From Thiobacillus sp. (lineage in GTDB: Bacteria > Pseudomonadota > Gammaproteobacteria > Burkholderiales > Thiobacillaceae): DNA of 64,000 nucleotides. Each line of letters begins with the position of its first letter. The stretch's first letter is position 1. The notes under the pieces are model-generated. The model saw nothing but the letters and a program-made list of their open reading frames with translations. It ran no database searches and was not told the origin of the DNA. The DNA is taken from contig NZ_JAUYRI010000007.1 in the NCBI RefSeq assembly GCF_030696885.1, forward strand, positions 62,001-126,000, given 5' to 3'. The position numbers and the translations under genes are program-made. Below, piece after piece: positions 46,536 to 55,566 of this stretch.

Positions 46536-47993
46536 ATGTCGCAAATCCTGCCCGTCGTTCACATCCTGTCGAAAGTGCTGATGCTGTTTTCGGCAGCTTT
46601 CCTGCTGCCGCTGGCGGTCTCGCTCGTTCTGGAGGATGGCGCGCACAAAGCGTACGACTGGGCGATCGCCGTCACCTTCCTGTCCGGGCTGGTGCTGTGG
46701 GTTTTTTCCCGCCGGGGCAAGCGCGAACTGCATACGCGCGACGGTTTTCTGCTGGTGGTGATGATCTGGACGATCCTGCCGCTCTACTCCGCCATCCCGC
46801 TGCTGTCCTACATGCCCGAGCTCAGCTTCACCGACGCCTATTTCGAGGCGGTATCGGGCCTGACGGCCACCGGCGCGACGGTGCTGTCGGGGCTGGATGC
46901 CCTGCCGCCGTCGATCAATGTGTGGCGCACCGAAATGCACTGGATCGGGGGCATGGGCGTGATCGTGCTGGTGGTCGCGGTGCTGCCGATGCTGGGGGTC
47001 GGCGGCCGCCAGCTGTTTAAGGCCGAGACGCCGACGCCGATGAAGGACAGCAAGCTCACCCCGCGCATGGCGGAAACCGCCAAGGGGTTGTGGCTGGTGT
47101 ACGCCATCTTCACCGTGTTCTGCATTCTGGCGCTGTGGCTGGGCGGCATGAGCTGGGTGGACGCACTGGTGCATGCCTTCAGCGTCATGAGCCTCGGCGG
47201 CTTTTCCTCGCACGACGCCAGCATGGGCTACTTCGATTCCGTGGTGCTCGAGATCATCGTCATGGTGTTTGCGCTGATCGCGGCGATCAGCTTTTCTACG
47301 CACTTCATGGCGCTGCGCATGAAGAACCTGTCGGCCTACCGTTTCGACACGGAAATCCGCTGGGTCTTTTTCGTGCTCGGCGCCAGCATTCTCGGGCTGA
47401 CCTTCTACCTGCTGTACAAGGGCTTTTATCTGGATTTTCCCGAGGCGCTGCGCTATGCGGCCTTCAACACGGTCTCCGTCGCCACCACGCTTGGGTTCTC
47501 CACCACGGACTACAACGTCTGGCCCTATTTCGCGCCGCTGTGGATGCTGTTCCTGTCGAGCTTCATCGCCGGCTCCGGCTCCACCGGCGGTGGCATCAAG
47601 ATGCTGCGCGCGATCCTGCTCTACAAGCAGGTCTATCGCGAGATGATCAAGCTGGTGCACCCCAGCGCAACGGTGCATACCAAGCTCGGCAACCAGCCGG
47701 TGCCCAACAAGATTACCTATGCGGTGCTGGCCTTCCTGTTCATCTATGTCGCTTCGATCGTGCTGCTGTCCTTCGTGCTGTCGGCGTCGGGGCTGGACAT
47801 CTTCACCTCTTTCACCGCCGTGGTCGCGATGGTCAACAACACCGGCCCCGGCCTCGGCCAGGTCGGCCCCGCCAGTACCTACGCCATCCTGAATGACTTC
47901 CAGACCTGGGTCTGCAGCTTTGCCATGCTGCTCGGGCGGCTGGAATTCTTTACCCTGCTGGTGGTGCTCACTCCGGTGTTCTGGAGAAAATAA
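46536..47993 (+). CDS. trkH: Trk potassium uptake protein TrkH, second copy
   Basis: The 485-residue protein is clearly paralogous to the preceding gene along its whole length, with pore loops GLTATGATVLSG, SLGGFSSHDASMGYF, TLGFSTTDYNVWP and NNTGPGLGQVGPA. Small differences at the filters (TTG to TATG in the first loop) could change ion preference or affinity. The ATG at 46536 begins MSQILPVVHILSK; an in-frame GTG/ATG region upstream adds 12 basic residues that look non-native. It probably shares TrkA with the first copy. Confidence 0.94.
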   Translation: MSQILPVVHILSKVLMLFSAAFLLPLAVSLVLEDGAHKAYDWAIAVTFLSGLVLWVFSRRGKRELHTRDGFLLVVMIWTILPLYSAIPLLSYMPELSFTDAYFEAVSGLTATGATVLSGLDALPPSINVWRTEMHWIGGMGVIVLVVAVLPMLGVGGRQLFKAETPTPMKDSKLTPRMAETAKGLWLVYAIFTVFCILALWLGGMSWVDALVHAFSVMSLGGFSSHDASMGYFDSVVLEIIVMVFALIAAISFSTHFMALRMKNLSAYRFDTEIRWVFFVLGASILGLTFYLLYKGFYLDFPEALRYAAFNTVSVATTLGFSTTDYNVWPYFAPLWMLFLSSFIAGSGSTGGGIKMLRAILLYKQVYREMIKLVHPSATVHTKLGNQPVPNKITYAVLAFLFIYVASIVLLSFVLSASGLDIFTSFTAVVAMVNNTGPGLGQVGPASTYAILNDFQTWVCSFAMLLGRLEFFTLLVVLTPVFWRK

Positions 47994-48005
47994 AGGGGAA
48001 ACTTG

Positions 48006-48341
48006 ATGCCGTCGATCGCCGATTTCGAATCCATGCTCGCCGCCGGCCGCGACAACGCGCTGCTGCGCTTTTCGCTCGGCAACGAATATCTGAAGGCGGG
48101 CAATGCGGGAAAAGCCGCCGAGCATCTGCGCCGCGCGGTCGAGCACGACCCCAAGTATTCGGCCGCCTGGAAGCTGCTCGGCAAGGCCTTGACCGACACC
48201 GAATCCTGGGAGGATGCGCTGGCCGCCTACCGGCAGGGCATTGCCGTGGCCGAGGCGCGCGGCGACAAGCAGGCCGCCAAGGAAATGGGGGTATTTGCCC
48301 GCCGCATCATGAAACAGCTTGGGTTAGAATCGGGCGATTGA
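48006..48341 (+). CDS. Small TPR-repeat protein
   Basis: The 111-residue protein consists of about two to three TPR helix pairs (ALLRFSLGNEYLKAGNAGKAAEHLRRAV and SAAWKLLGKALTDTESWEDALAAYRQGI in pieces), typical of a protein-binding scaffold. No signal peptide is present, so it is cytosolic. It starts at ATG 48006 (a TTG one codon earlier is possible), 13 bases after trkH, and lies just upstream of yggX. The partner is unknown. Confidence 0.85.
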   Translation: MPSIADFESMLAAGRDNALLRFSLGNEYLKAGNAGKAAEHLRRAVEHDPKYSAAWKLLGKALTDTESWEDALAAYRQGIAVAEARGDKQAAKEMGVFARRIMKQLGLESGD

Positions 48342-48359
48342 TTTTTGAGGGAGCAGCAA

Positions 48360-48635
48360 ATGACGCGGATGGTGAATTGTGTGAAGCTCGGGCGCGAAGC
48401 CGAAGGCCTGGCCTTCCAGCCGGTGCCCGGGGAACTGGGCAAGAAGATTTTCGAGAATGTGTCGAAGGAAGCCTGGGGCGGCTGGCAGCGCCACCAGACC
48501 ATGCTGATCAACGAAAACCGCCTCAACCTGGCCGACCCGCAGGCGCGCAGCTATCTGATGGAACAGATGGAGCGCTACTTCTTCGGCGGCGGCAATGTCG
48601 ACGCCGCAGCGGGCTACGTTCCGCCCGCCAAGTAG
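48360..48635 (+). CDS. yggX: Iron-sulfur cluster oxidative damage protection protein YggX
   Basis: The 91-residue protein starts [17 protein letters not shown] with the conserved cysteine and contains [24 protein letters not shown] and the C-terminal [11 protein letters not shown] of the YggX family. It is thought to help traffic Fe(II) and protect iron-sulfur clusters. Start ATG 48360 is preceded by GGGAG. Confidence 0.97.
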   Translation: MTRMVNCVKLGREAEGLAFQPVPGELGKKIFENVSKEAWGGWQRHQTMLINENRLNLADPQARSYLMEQMERYFFGGGNVDAAAGYVPPAK

Positions 48636-48654
48636 TGCGTGCTTGTTGACGCAT

Positions 48655-48760
48655 ACGATTTCCACATGGGCTTTAGCCCATAGTGGATCGGAGTCCTTTA
48701 GGGCTGCAGCGGCTTTAAAACCACGGCCGACCCCTCGCGGGTAAATCCGGGACAGGCACC
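48655..48760. repeat. Structured intergenic region with consecutive hairpins
   Basis: Bases 48655-48690 form a long imperfect palindrome around GGGCT-TT-AGCCC with outer arms TCCAC and GTGGA. Immediately after come two smaller inverted segments (around TCCTTTAGGGCT and CGGCTTTAAAACC...GGCCG), also with CTTTA in or near the loop. There is no T-run, so it is not a standard terminator. It looks like an intergenic repeat element or a structured 3' end between yggX and the convergent phoU. Confidence 0.4.
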
Positions 48761-48813
48761 CTAACAAAACGGGCTCCCGCAGGAACCGCGTTTGCCTTCG
48801 CGGCGCAAAAAAA

Positions 48814-49515
48814 TCACATCACTTCTTTTTCGATTTCTTCCAGCGAGGTGTGGCGCACGTCCTTGCCCTTCACCATGTAGACCACGTATTCCGACATGTT
48901 CTTGGCGTGGTCGCCCATGCGCTCGATCGCCTTGGTGACGAACAGGATGTCGATGAAGACCGAGATCGTGCGCGGGTCTTCCATCATGAAGGTGATCAGG
49001 TGGCGCAGGTTGAGGCGGAATTCCTCGTCCACCGCCTGGTCCTGGCGCGCGATTTCGACCGCCTTGGTGGCGTCCAGGCGGGCGAAGCCGTCGAGCGCCT
49101 TTCTCAGCATGTCGAGCACGAGGTCGGACATGTATTTCACTTCGGAAAAGCGCGGCAGGCTGATGCGCTCGGCCTGGTGAATCAGCTTGGCCATGCGCGC
49201 GATCTTGGCGGCCTCGTCGCCGATGCGCTCGAGGTCGGTGATGGTCTTCACCACCATCATCACCATGCGCAGGTCGGATGCGGTCGGCTGCCGGCGCGCG
49301 ATGATGTGGGTGCAGTCCTCGTCGATCGCCACTTCCAGCGCGTTGACGTGGTGGTCGTTGGCGTCCACGCGCTCGGCCAGGTCCATGTTGCCCGAGATCA
49401 GGGCCTCGATCGCATTGGTGATCTGCTCCTCGACCAGACCACCCATTTTCAGCACGCTGGCGCGTACGGCTTCCAGTTCGGCGTCGAATTGTTTATAGGT
49501 ATGTTCTGTTGGCAT
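48814..49515 (-). CDS. phoU: Phosphate transport accessory and regulator PhoU
   Basis: The 233-residue helical protein has the duplicated PhoU bundle with metal-binding-type motifs DLERIGDEAAKIA and IERMGDHAKNMSEY. PhoU connects PstB activity to the PhoR kinase and represses the Pho regulon when phosphate is ample. It is unusual that it lies about 20 kb away from the pst operon, on the opposite strand, with no pst or pho gene beside it. The ATG at 49515 begins MPTEHTYKQFDAELEAVR. Confidence 0.97.
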   Translation of the reverse strand: MPTEHTYKQFDAELEAVRASVLKMGGLVEEQITNAIEALISGNMDLAERVDANDHHVNALEVAIDEDCTHIIARRQPTASDLRMVMMVVKTITDLERIGDEAAKIARMAKLIHQAERISLPRFSEVKYMSDLVLDMLRKALDGFARLDATKAVEIARQDQAVDEEFRLNLRHLITFMMEDPRTISVFIDILFVTKAIERMGDHAKNMSEYVVYMVKGKDVRHTSLEEIEKEVM

Positions 49516-49585
49516 GGCGGTGATCTCTCAAGAAATATCGTCTGATTATATGCGCCGACTGTGACGATTTGGTGTACGGCAGGTT

Positions 49586-49999
49586 TCAGCGCGACTTGAA
49601 GGGCAGCGCGTAGCGGGTCCCGTCGACATCGAGAAACAGCGTCCAGTCGTGCCGCCCGCTGATGCAGACCGGCAGCGTCACGTTCGAGGCAAACGCCCCG
49701 TCGCCCGCGGGCCGCAGGTCATACCGGTTGAAACCCATGTCCATCCCCACCATCTGGAATTCGGCGCTGATGCGACGGGCGTTGGGCGCCGAAACGCGCA
49801 GGCCGAACGCTTCCAGCGGCGTCGGCTGCGACAGAAAACGCACGTCCACGGCTGCGCCGCGGTGGCTGAACGCGCAGCCGGCCAGCGGATCGGCGCAACT
49901 TACCGCCACGGCGTCGGCCGGGCGTTTCAGCCACCAGCCGGTCACCGCGATCGCGATCAGCGCCGCCGCCAGCAGCAGCGGCACGGCCACCCGTTTCAT
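49586..49999 (-). CDS. Membrane-anchored small protein of unknown function
   Basis: The 137-residue protein has one N-terminal hydrophobic helix (about 5-24) and a soluble periplasmic domain containing several cysteines (VSCADPLAGCAF) and a C-terminal SGRHDWTLFLDVDG segment. I do not recognise the family with certainty; it resembles small periplasmic proteins found near cytochrome-related genes. The ATG at 49999 overlaps the stop of the Nudix-ThiE gene (ATGA), so the two are translated together. Confidence 0.75.
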   Translation of the reverse strand: MKRVAVPLLLAAALIAIAVTGWWLKRPADAVAVSCADPLAGCAFSHRGAAVDVRFLSQPTPLEAFGLRVSAPNARRISAEFQMVGMDMGFNRYDLRPAGDGAFASNVTLPVCISGRHDWTLFLDVDGTRYALPFKSR

Positions 50000-51012
50000 G
50001 TCCACGCTCCGCGCAGCAGCGCCACGCCGTGCGCGCCGTGCGATTGCGCCAGCGCCACGTCGTCGCGTTCCAGCCCGCCCAGGCCGTAGACCGGAATCGG
50101 GCTGGCAGCGGCAAGCTCGGAAAACGTCTCCCAGCCCAAGGTGGCCGCGCCCGGATGTGTGAGTGTGGGCAGCACCGGCGACAGCAGCGCGAAATCGGCG
50201 CCGATTTCAGCGGCATGGGCGAGCTCGGCGCTGTCGTGGCAAGACACCCCGATCAGAAAATCGTCCGCCTCGGCGTAGTCCGGCCGCGCGGCCAGCTGGC
50301 CTGCGGCGGACGAATCGAGATGCACGCCGTCGGCGCCCGCGGCGTGCGCCAGCTCCGGGTTGCCGTTGACCAGTACGCGCGCGCCGTGCAGATGGGCGCG
50401 GCGCACCGTCTCGCGCGCCAGCGTCAGCCGCACGTCCTCGGGCAGCGTCTTGTCGCGCAGCTGGATCAGCCGCAGGCCTTGGGCGAGCGCGACATCCAGC
50501 CGTGCCAGAAAGCTGTCGACGCCGAGCGACTCGGCGTGCGAAATGCCCAGCACCGGCGGCAGCGCCAGCGCCTTCAGGATCGGGAAATTCGCCGGCAGCA
50601 GCGGCGTTACCTCGACCGCGTCGGGCAGCTGCCAGGAAAAAAGCTGCCCTTCATGCGGATGCGGCACGCCTTCCCACTGGAAGACGCGGAAAAAATTCAG
50701 CCGTACGGTCGCGTGCGGGTAGACGAAAACGCGGGTGATCCAGCGGCAGGTGCGGGTGACGACGATGCCGAGTTCCTCGTGCAGCTCCCGCGCCAGCGCC
50801 GCGTCCAGCGATTCTCCCGCCTCCACCTTGCCGCCGGGGAATTCCCAGTGGCCCGCATACACCTTGCCCGGCGGCCGCTGCGCCAGCAGCACGCGGCCGT
50901 CGGGCTGGGTCAGCACCGCGGCGACAACGATTAATTCGTTCTGGGCATCACGTTCGCCCCCTCTCCCATCTGGGGTCAGGGTTGGGGAGAGGGCACTCGA
51001 GCCGGGATTCAT
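49996..51012 (-). CDS. Nudix hydrolase fused to a thiamine-phosphate-synthase-like domain
   Basis: The 338-residue protein has an N-terminal Nudix domain with the box GGKVEAGESLDAALARELHEELGI (spaced correctly, seen about residues 60-82) and a C-terminal TIM-barrel ThiE-like domain (from about 155; LRLIQLRDKTLPE, GADGVHLDSS, FALLSPVLPTLTHPG, PVYGLGG). The MutT-ThiE arrangement is common in beta- and gammaproteobacteria and is thought to clean oxidised nucleotides, with an uncertain role for the second domain. The first 22 residues appear to be encoded by a repeat-like palindrome, so a later start may be the real one. Confidence 0.9.
   Translation of the reverse strand: MNPGSSALSPTLTPDGRGGERDAQNELIVVAAVLTQPDGRVLLAQRPPGKVYAGHWEFPGGKVEAGESLDAALARELHEELGIVVTRTCRWITRVFVYPHATVRLNFFRVFQWEGVPHPHEGQLFSWQLPDAVEVTPLLPANFPILKALALPPVLGISHAESLGVDSFLARLDVALAQGLRLIQLRDKTLPEDVRLTLARETVRRAHLHGARVLVNGNPELAHAAGADGVHLDSSAAGQLAARPDYAEADDFLIGVSCHDSAELAHAAEIGADFALLSPVLPTLTHPGAATLGWETFSELAAASPIPVYGLGGLERDDVALAQSHGAHGVALLRGAWT
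50957..50993. repeat. REP-like palindrome at the start of the Nudix-ThiE gene
   Basis: CCCTCTCC and GGAGAGGG form inverted arms around a GGGGTCAGGGTTGG core, a layout common to REP-type intergenic repeats in proteobacteria. It lies inside the coding frame and encodes residues of the low-complexity N-terminus. Confidence 0.45.
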
Positions 51013-51848
51013 TTACGTCCCGCCCAGTCCCGCGCGAACTGCCATGCAACCCGCCCGTTGCGCGCGCCGCGCCCGAGCGACCACTGCAGCGCGGCGCGCT
51101 CGAAGCCCCCGTCCGCCGGTGCGCCGAGGCTTGCGGCCCAGTGGCGCGCGATGGCGAGATAGGTGTCCTGGTCCATCGCGTGGAACGACACCCAAAGCCC
51201 GAAGCGGTCGGACAGCGAAATTTTTTCCTCGGTCGCCTCACCCGGATGTACTTCGCCACCGAGGTGCTTCGTCTCCAGGTTCTCCGCCATGTATTCCGGC
51301 ATCAGGTGACGCCGGTTCGACGTGGCGTAGATCAGCACGTTGTCGGACGGCCCGGCGAGCGAGCCGTCGAGCGCGGCCTTGAGGCTGGCGTAGCCCGGTT
51401 CGTGCTCGGCGAAAGAGAGGTCGTCGATGAAGACGATGAAACGGTAGTCGGCGTCGGCCAGCAGATCGAACAGGTCGGGCAGATGGGGCAGTCCGGCCTT
51501 GTCGACCTCGATCAGGCGCAGCCCTTTCGGCGCGTATTTGGCATGCACCGCCTTCACCAGCGAAGACTTGCCGCCGCCGCGCGCACCGGTCAGCAGCACG
51601 TTGTTGGCGGGCTTGCCGGCGACGAACTGACGCGTGTTGGTGTCAACCCGCTGCTTCTGCTCGTCGATCGCCAGCAGGTCCCTGATTGCCACCCGCTGCG
51701 GATGCAGGATGGGTTTGAGCGTTCCTGCCTGCGCCGACCAGCGCGCGGCGCGCACGGTCTTCCAGTCGAGACCGTGCGCGGTGGCAGACGTGTCGAGGCG
51801 GTCGAGCAGGCGCTCGATGCGGGGCAGCAAGTGGGCGAAATCGGTCAT
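51009..51848 (-). CDS. DUF815-type AAA ATPase
   Basis: The 279-residue protein has Walker A GARGGGKSS, a strong Walker B FIVFIDDLSF, sensor 1 in LIYATSNRRHL and a lid ending in the C-terminal VAWQFARDWAG. This matches the DUF815 ATP-binding proteins often found next to mutT-thiE in betaproteobacteria. The biochemical role is not established. Its stop overlaps the next start by four bases. Confidence 0.93.
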   Translation of the reverse strand: MTDFAHLLPRIERLLDRLDTSATAHGLDWKTVRAARWSAQAGTLKPILHPQRVAIRDLLAIDEQKQRVDTNTRQFVAGKPANNVLLTGARGGGKSSLVKAVHAKYAPKGLRLIEVDKAGLPHLPDLFDLLADADYRFIVFIDDLSFAEHEPGYASLKAALDGSLAGPSDNVLIYATSNRRHLMPEYMAENLETKHLGGEVHPGEATEEKISLSDRFGLWVSFHAMDQDTYLAIARHWAASLGAPADGGFERAALQWSLGRGARNGRVAWQFARDWAGRK

Positions 51849-52007
51849 GCCGTGATTCTAGCGGACGGCGCGCGCCATCCAACCCGCCCGCGCTTAGGGA
51901 AAATTTAGGTTTCCGCTAGCAAACACTTAGCAACGCGCCGGCCGCAGCCCGCCTATGCTTCCGGCTTCGGGTGCGGGGTGCGCCCGCCCACGACGAGGAG
52001 ACGAACC

Positions 52008-52493
52008 ATGAATGTCCATCTGACGCTGGCCGCGTGGCTGCTTGCCAGTTCGGCCGGCCTGGCTGTCGCTGGCCCGGCGGACGACATCCGCCACGGCCGC
52101 TATCTGATCCAGACCACCGGCTGCAACGACTGCCACACTCCCGGCTTCATGCAGAAGGATGGCCAGGTGCCCGAAAGCGAATGGCTGACCGGTGACGCGA
52201 TGGGCTGGCAGGGGCCGTGGGGCACCACCTATCCCGCCAACCTCCGGCTGCTGGCGCACAGCCTGACCGAGGCGCAGTGGGTCGCCCGGGCCCGCCAGCC
52301 GATGCGGCCACCCATGCCCTCGCCCAGCCTGCGCGCGATGACCGACGCCGACCTGAAGGCGATCTACCGCTATGTGAAGAGCCTGCCGCTGAAGGGCCCG
52401 GCCGCGCCGGCCTACGTGCCGCCCGGCGGCAAGGTGGCGACCCCCTACCTCGACCTGACACCGAAGAACCTGCCGCCAGTGGCGACGAAGTAG
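52008..52493 (+). CDS. Small periplasmic c-type cytochrome
   Basis: The 161-residue protein has a signal peptide (ends VAG) and one haem-attachment motif CNDCH (Cys39, Cys42, His43). A possible axial Met lies in the segment with several PMRPPMPSP residues. It looks like a class I monohaem cytochrome c with an extra loop. It is flanked by genes on the opposite strand, so it is probably monocistronic; an AGGAG lies 10 bases upstream. The redox partner is unknown. Confidence 0.88.
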   Translation: MNVHLTLAAWLLASSAGLAVAGPADDIRHGRYLIQTTGCNDCHTPGFMQKDGQVPESEWLTGDAMGWQGPWGTTYPANLRLLAHSLTEAQWVARARQPMRPPMPSPSLRAMTDADLKAIYRYVKSLPLKGPAAPAYVPPGGKVATPYLDLTPKNLPPVATK

Positions 52494-52499
52494 GCGGCT

Positions 52500-53807
52500 T
52501 CAGGCCGATTGCAGGGCCAGCGGGCGATCGATATTGAGGCGGAAGCGCCCGCGCCCGGTTTTTTCCAGCGCGATCTGCGGGCAGCGTTCGGCCAGCCGCC
52601 GTTGCAGCAGGATGAGCCGCGTTTCCAGGTTGTCGGAAAGGTCCGGCAGGGGCAGGCGCGGATCGCGGCGCAGCTCGCGGTTGCAGAAATCGCGCCGGCC
52701 GCTCGCCAGGTGTTCGTTCAGCAGCGTCCACAAAATGCTGCCGGCCACGCCCTTTATCAAATAGCCGTTGTCGACGAACACGCTGTGGTCGTGGGCGAAG
52801 TAGCGTACCGCGAGCGGCGTGCCGCGGGGCTGCGTACGAGGCAGAGGGAGCGCCGCACTCTCCTCGTCGGGCAATGCCGCGATCCGGCTGACGAGCGCAC
52901 CGAGGTGGCGGCCGTAGATCTGCAGCGCATCCTCGTCGGCGTGCCCGAAAAAGGCGTCGTGTTCGCTTTCGGCATAAAGCACGCCGAGCAGGCACTCACC
53001 GTCGACGACCGGCACCGCGATCTGGCTGTGCGCATCGGTCAGCACCGGCAGCGCGATGCGCGGCGTCGCCGGGTCGGCCACGCGCAGCGCGGCGTGATAG
53101 GTGTAGTCGCCGGTGCGGTGATTGATGCGGACCGGAATGCGCTCGCGCGCGGCGACGCCGATCAGACCTTCGCCCAGCGCGACCTCGGCGCCGACGCCCG
53201 AGGCCGGGTAGCCCAGGCTCGCAAGCGTGTAGAGCGCGTTGCCGGTTTCGTCTAGCATCGCCAGCTGCGCATGGCGGATGCCGAAGCCGTGTGTGAGCGC
53301 CGCCAGTGCGCGGTCGGCCAGCACCGCGAGGTCGTCGCACGTCCCCAGTTGGTCGAGCGTGCGCCGCAGCCCCAGCAAGGCATCCGGCCGTGGCGGTGCG
53401 GCCGGCAGGTGCGGATCGACGTTCTCGATATCAAGTACCTGGTAGACGTCGGCTCCGCGCAGCACGAACACCTTGTCCATGCCGGTCTGCGCCGCGATGC
53501 CGGCCAGCTGCGCCTTCATATATTCGAACAGCGGTCCCGCGGTTTCGGTGCGCAGGTAGCGCACCCGCAGGCGGAAATGGCGGAAGCTGCCGGGTTCGAT
53601 CACCTGCACTTGCGCGTAGGGATGCGCCAGCACGTTCTCGCGCGTTTTGCTGAAAAACTGGAACGACAGCGCCACGTGTGCGGCGTCCACATAATGCACC
53701 TGCGAGGCGTAGGCCACATTCGGTATGCCGTCGGGCGAACAGGTCGACACCACCGCGGGCACTGCGCCGTCGAGGCAGGACCGCAGCGATTCGAGCGGGA
53801 TCTTCAT
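52500..53807 (-). CDS. PNPOx-like barrel fused to GAF and winged-helix domains (regulator)
   Basis: The 435-residue protein has an N-terminal FMN-binding split-barrel like pyridoxamine-phosphate oxidase (about 1-125; AVVSTCSPDGIPNVAYASQVHYVD), a GAF domain (about 150-290; ALGEGLIGVAARERIPVRI, LLGVLYAESE), and a C-terminal winged helix (about 335-430; IKGVAGSILWTLLNEHLASG, RRLAERCPQI). The ATG at 53807 overlaps the stop of the companion gene (ATGA). I know no characterised protein with this order; a flavin- or ligand-sensing transcription regulator is likely, as inference. A longer open frame upstream is only the overlap with the companion. Confidence 0.82.
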   Translation of the reverse strand: MKIPLESLRSCLDGAVPAVVSTCSPDGIPNVAYASQVHYVDAAHVALSFQFFSKTRENVLAHPYAQVQVIEPGSFRHFRLRVRYLRTETAGPLFEYMKAQLAGIAAQTGMDKVFVLRGADVYQVLDIENVDPHLPAAPPRPDALLGLRRTLDQLGTCDDLAVLADRALAALTHGFGIRHAQLAMLDETGNALYTLASLGYPASGVGAEVALGEGLIGVAARERIPVRINHRTGDYTYHAALRVADPATPRIALPVLTDAHSQIAVPVVDGECLLGVLYAESEHDAFFGHADEDALQIYGRHLGALVSRIAALPDEESAALPLPRTQPRGTPLAVRYFAHDHSVFVDNGYLIKGVAGSILWTLLNEHLASGRRDFCNRELRRDPRLPLPDLSDNLETRLILLQRRLAERCPQIALEKTGRGRFRLNIDRPLALQSA

Positions 53808-54289
53808 GCGCGCGCCAACACGCGGCCGGCCTGCGGCCCGGGCGTCTGGTCGAACACGACCTCGGGTACGAAACGCAGACCCGTCAGGTCGTCGGTCGGC
53901 AGCAGCGCTGCGAGTGCCGTGGCCAGATCGTCGCCGTAGCCGAGCGCGGCCAGCTCCGCGCCGAATCCAGCCACGCAGCGCGCGCTCGCCGCCCGGTGCG
54001 CGGCGGTCACCGCGACCCGTTCGGCGCGCGCCGCCTTCAGCTGCAGTGTGGCGTGCGTCGCCGGCCGGCTCGCCACCAGCGTGATCGCGCTGCCGGCGTC
54101 CAGCGCGTCGAGCACAGCGCGGCTGCGCACACTGGAAAGCAATACCGTCAGCGTGCGCCGGTCGCGCGCCACCACGATGCCCTGCGCGCGGCTCACGCAC
54201 GGCCAGCCGTCGCGCCCGACCGCGCCGACGTTCATCGACAGCGGGCCTTGCAGGAAGGCGATCTGTTCGGGCGAGAGCAGCACGCTCAT
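53804..54289 (-). CDS. PNPOx-like FMN-binding split-barrel protein
   Basis: The 161-residue protein begins LSPEQIAFLQGPLSMNVGAVG and has the split-barrel pattern DGWPCVSRAQGIVV followed by LTVLLSSVRSRAVLDAL. It is a stand-alone relative of the N-terminal domain of the next gene and overlaps it by four bases, so the two are made together. No signal peptide is present. It lies four bases downstream of argJ on the same strand. The function is unknown; related proteins bind FMN, F420 or haem. Confidence 0.78.
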   Translation of the reverse strand: MSVLLSPEQIAFLQGPLSMNVGAVGRDGWPCVSRAQGIVVARDRRTLTVLLSSVRSRAVLDALDAGSAITLVASRPATHATLQLKAARAERVAVTAAHRAASARCVAGFGAELAALGYGDDLATALAALLPTDDLTGLRFVPEVVFDQTPGPQAGRVLARA

Positions 54290-54293
54290 GGCA

Positions 54294-55520
54294 TCAGGTA
54301 CGGTACTCCGCGTTGATCTTCACGTAGTCGTAGGAAAAATCGCAGGTCCACACCGTGGCGTCGACGCTGCCGCGATTCAGCACGACGCGCACGGTGATCT
54401 CCGCTTCCTTCATTACCGCCGCACCCTGCGCCTCGGTGTAGCTCGCGGCGCGGCCGCCGTTTTCGGCGACGAGCACGTCGCCGAGGTAGACCTTCAAGGT
54501 ATTCACATCGAGGTCGCTCACGCCGGCATAACCGATGGCGGCGAGGATGCGGCCGAGGTTGGGGTCGCTGGCGAAGAACGCGGTCTTGACCAGCGGCGAG
54601 CGTGCAATCGCGTAGGCGATCTGCTTGCATTCGGCGCGGTCGCGGCCACCCTCGACGGCAATCGTCATGAACTTGGTCGCGCCTTCGCCATCGCGCGCCA
54701 TCGCCTGCGCGAGTTCGATCGCGACGTCACTCAGGGCGGCTTTCAACGCGGCATAGTCGGCGCTGGCGGCATCGGTGACTTCGGGGTTGCCGGCCTGGCC
54801 GGTGGCGATCAGGATGAAGCTGTCATTCGTGGACGTATCGCCGTCGACGGTGACGCAGTTGAACGACACGTCGGCGACGTCCTTTACCATGCGTTGCATC
54901 AGCGCCGGCGCGATCGCCGCGTCGGTCGCCACGTAGCCCAGCATGGTCGCCATGTTGGGGTGGATCATGCCGGAGCCCTTGGCGATGCCGGTCACCGTCA
55001 CGGTCTTGCCGCCGAGCTGCATTTGTCGCGAGGCGCCCTTGGCGACAATGTCGGTGGTCATGATCGCGTGCGCGGCTTCGCTCCAATGGTTCGCAGCGAG
55101 ATCGGCTTGGGCTGCGGGCAGTGCGGGCAGGATCTTGTCGATCGGCAGCGGCTCGAGGATCACGCCGGTGGAAAACGGCAGCACCTGTTCGGGTTTGATG
55201 CCGAAGAGATCGGCCACCGCCGCGCAGGTCCGGCGTGCGCGATTGAGGCCTTCCTCGCCGGTGCCGGCGTTGGCGTTGCCGGTGTTGATCAGCAGCGCGC
55301 GGATGTCGTCGCTGACCAGATGCTGTTTGCAGACCGTGACCGGGGCGGCGCAGAAACGGTTTTGCGTGAACACGCCGGCCACCTGCGAGCCCGGTGCCAG
55401 TTCGAACAGCGTGATGTCGCGCCGGCCGGGTTTCTTGATGCCGGCGGAGGCGATGCCGAGGCGAACGCCGGCAACCGGCAGCAGGGAAGCGGGATCAGGG
55501 GCGGCGAGGTTGACGGGCAT
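54294..55520 (-). CDS. argJ: Bifunctional ornithine acetyltransferase/N-acetylglutamate synthase ArgJ
   Basis: The 408-residue protein has the self-cleaving site in [20 protein letters not shown] (cleavage before the Thr of MATML), the [13 protein letters not shown] motif and the C-terminal [13 protein letters not shown]. It recycles the acetyl group in arginine biosynthesis, and often also makes N-acetylglutamate. Length matches the family. Confidence 0.98.
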   Translation of the reverse strand: MPVNLAAPDPASLLPVAGVRLGIASAGIKKPGRRDITLFELAPGSQVAGVFTQNRFCAAPVTVCKQHLVSDDIRALLINTGNANAGTGEEGLNRARRTCAAVADLFGIKPEQVLPFSTGVILEPLPIDKILPALPAAQADLAANHWSEAAHAIMTTDIVAKGASRQMQLGGKTVTVTGIAKGSGMIHPNMATMLGYVATDAAIAPALMQRMVKDVADVSFNCVTVDGDTSTNDSFILIATGQAGNPEVTDAASADYAALKAALSDVAIELAQAMARDGEGATKFMTIAVEGGRDRAECKQIAYAIARSPLVKTAFFASDPNLGRILAAIGYAGVSDLDVNTLKVYLGDVLVAENGGRAASYTEAQGAAVMKEAEITVRVVLNRGSVDATVWTCDFSYDYVKINAEYRT

Positions 55521-55566
55521 GGCGGCAGACCGGAAGGAAAGCCGCTATTTTATTCTGCCCGCGTGC

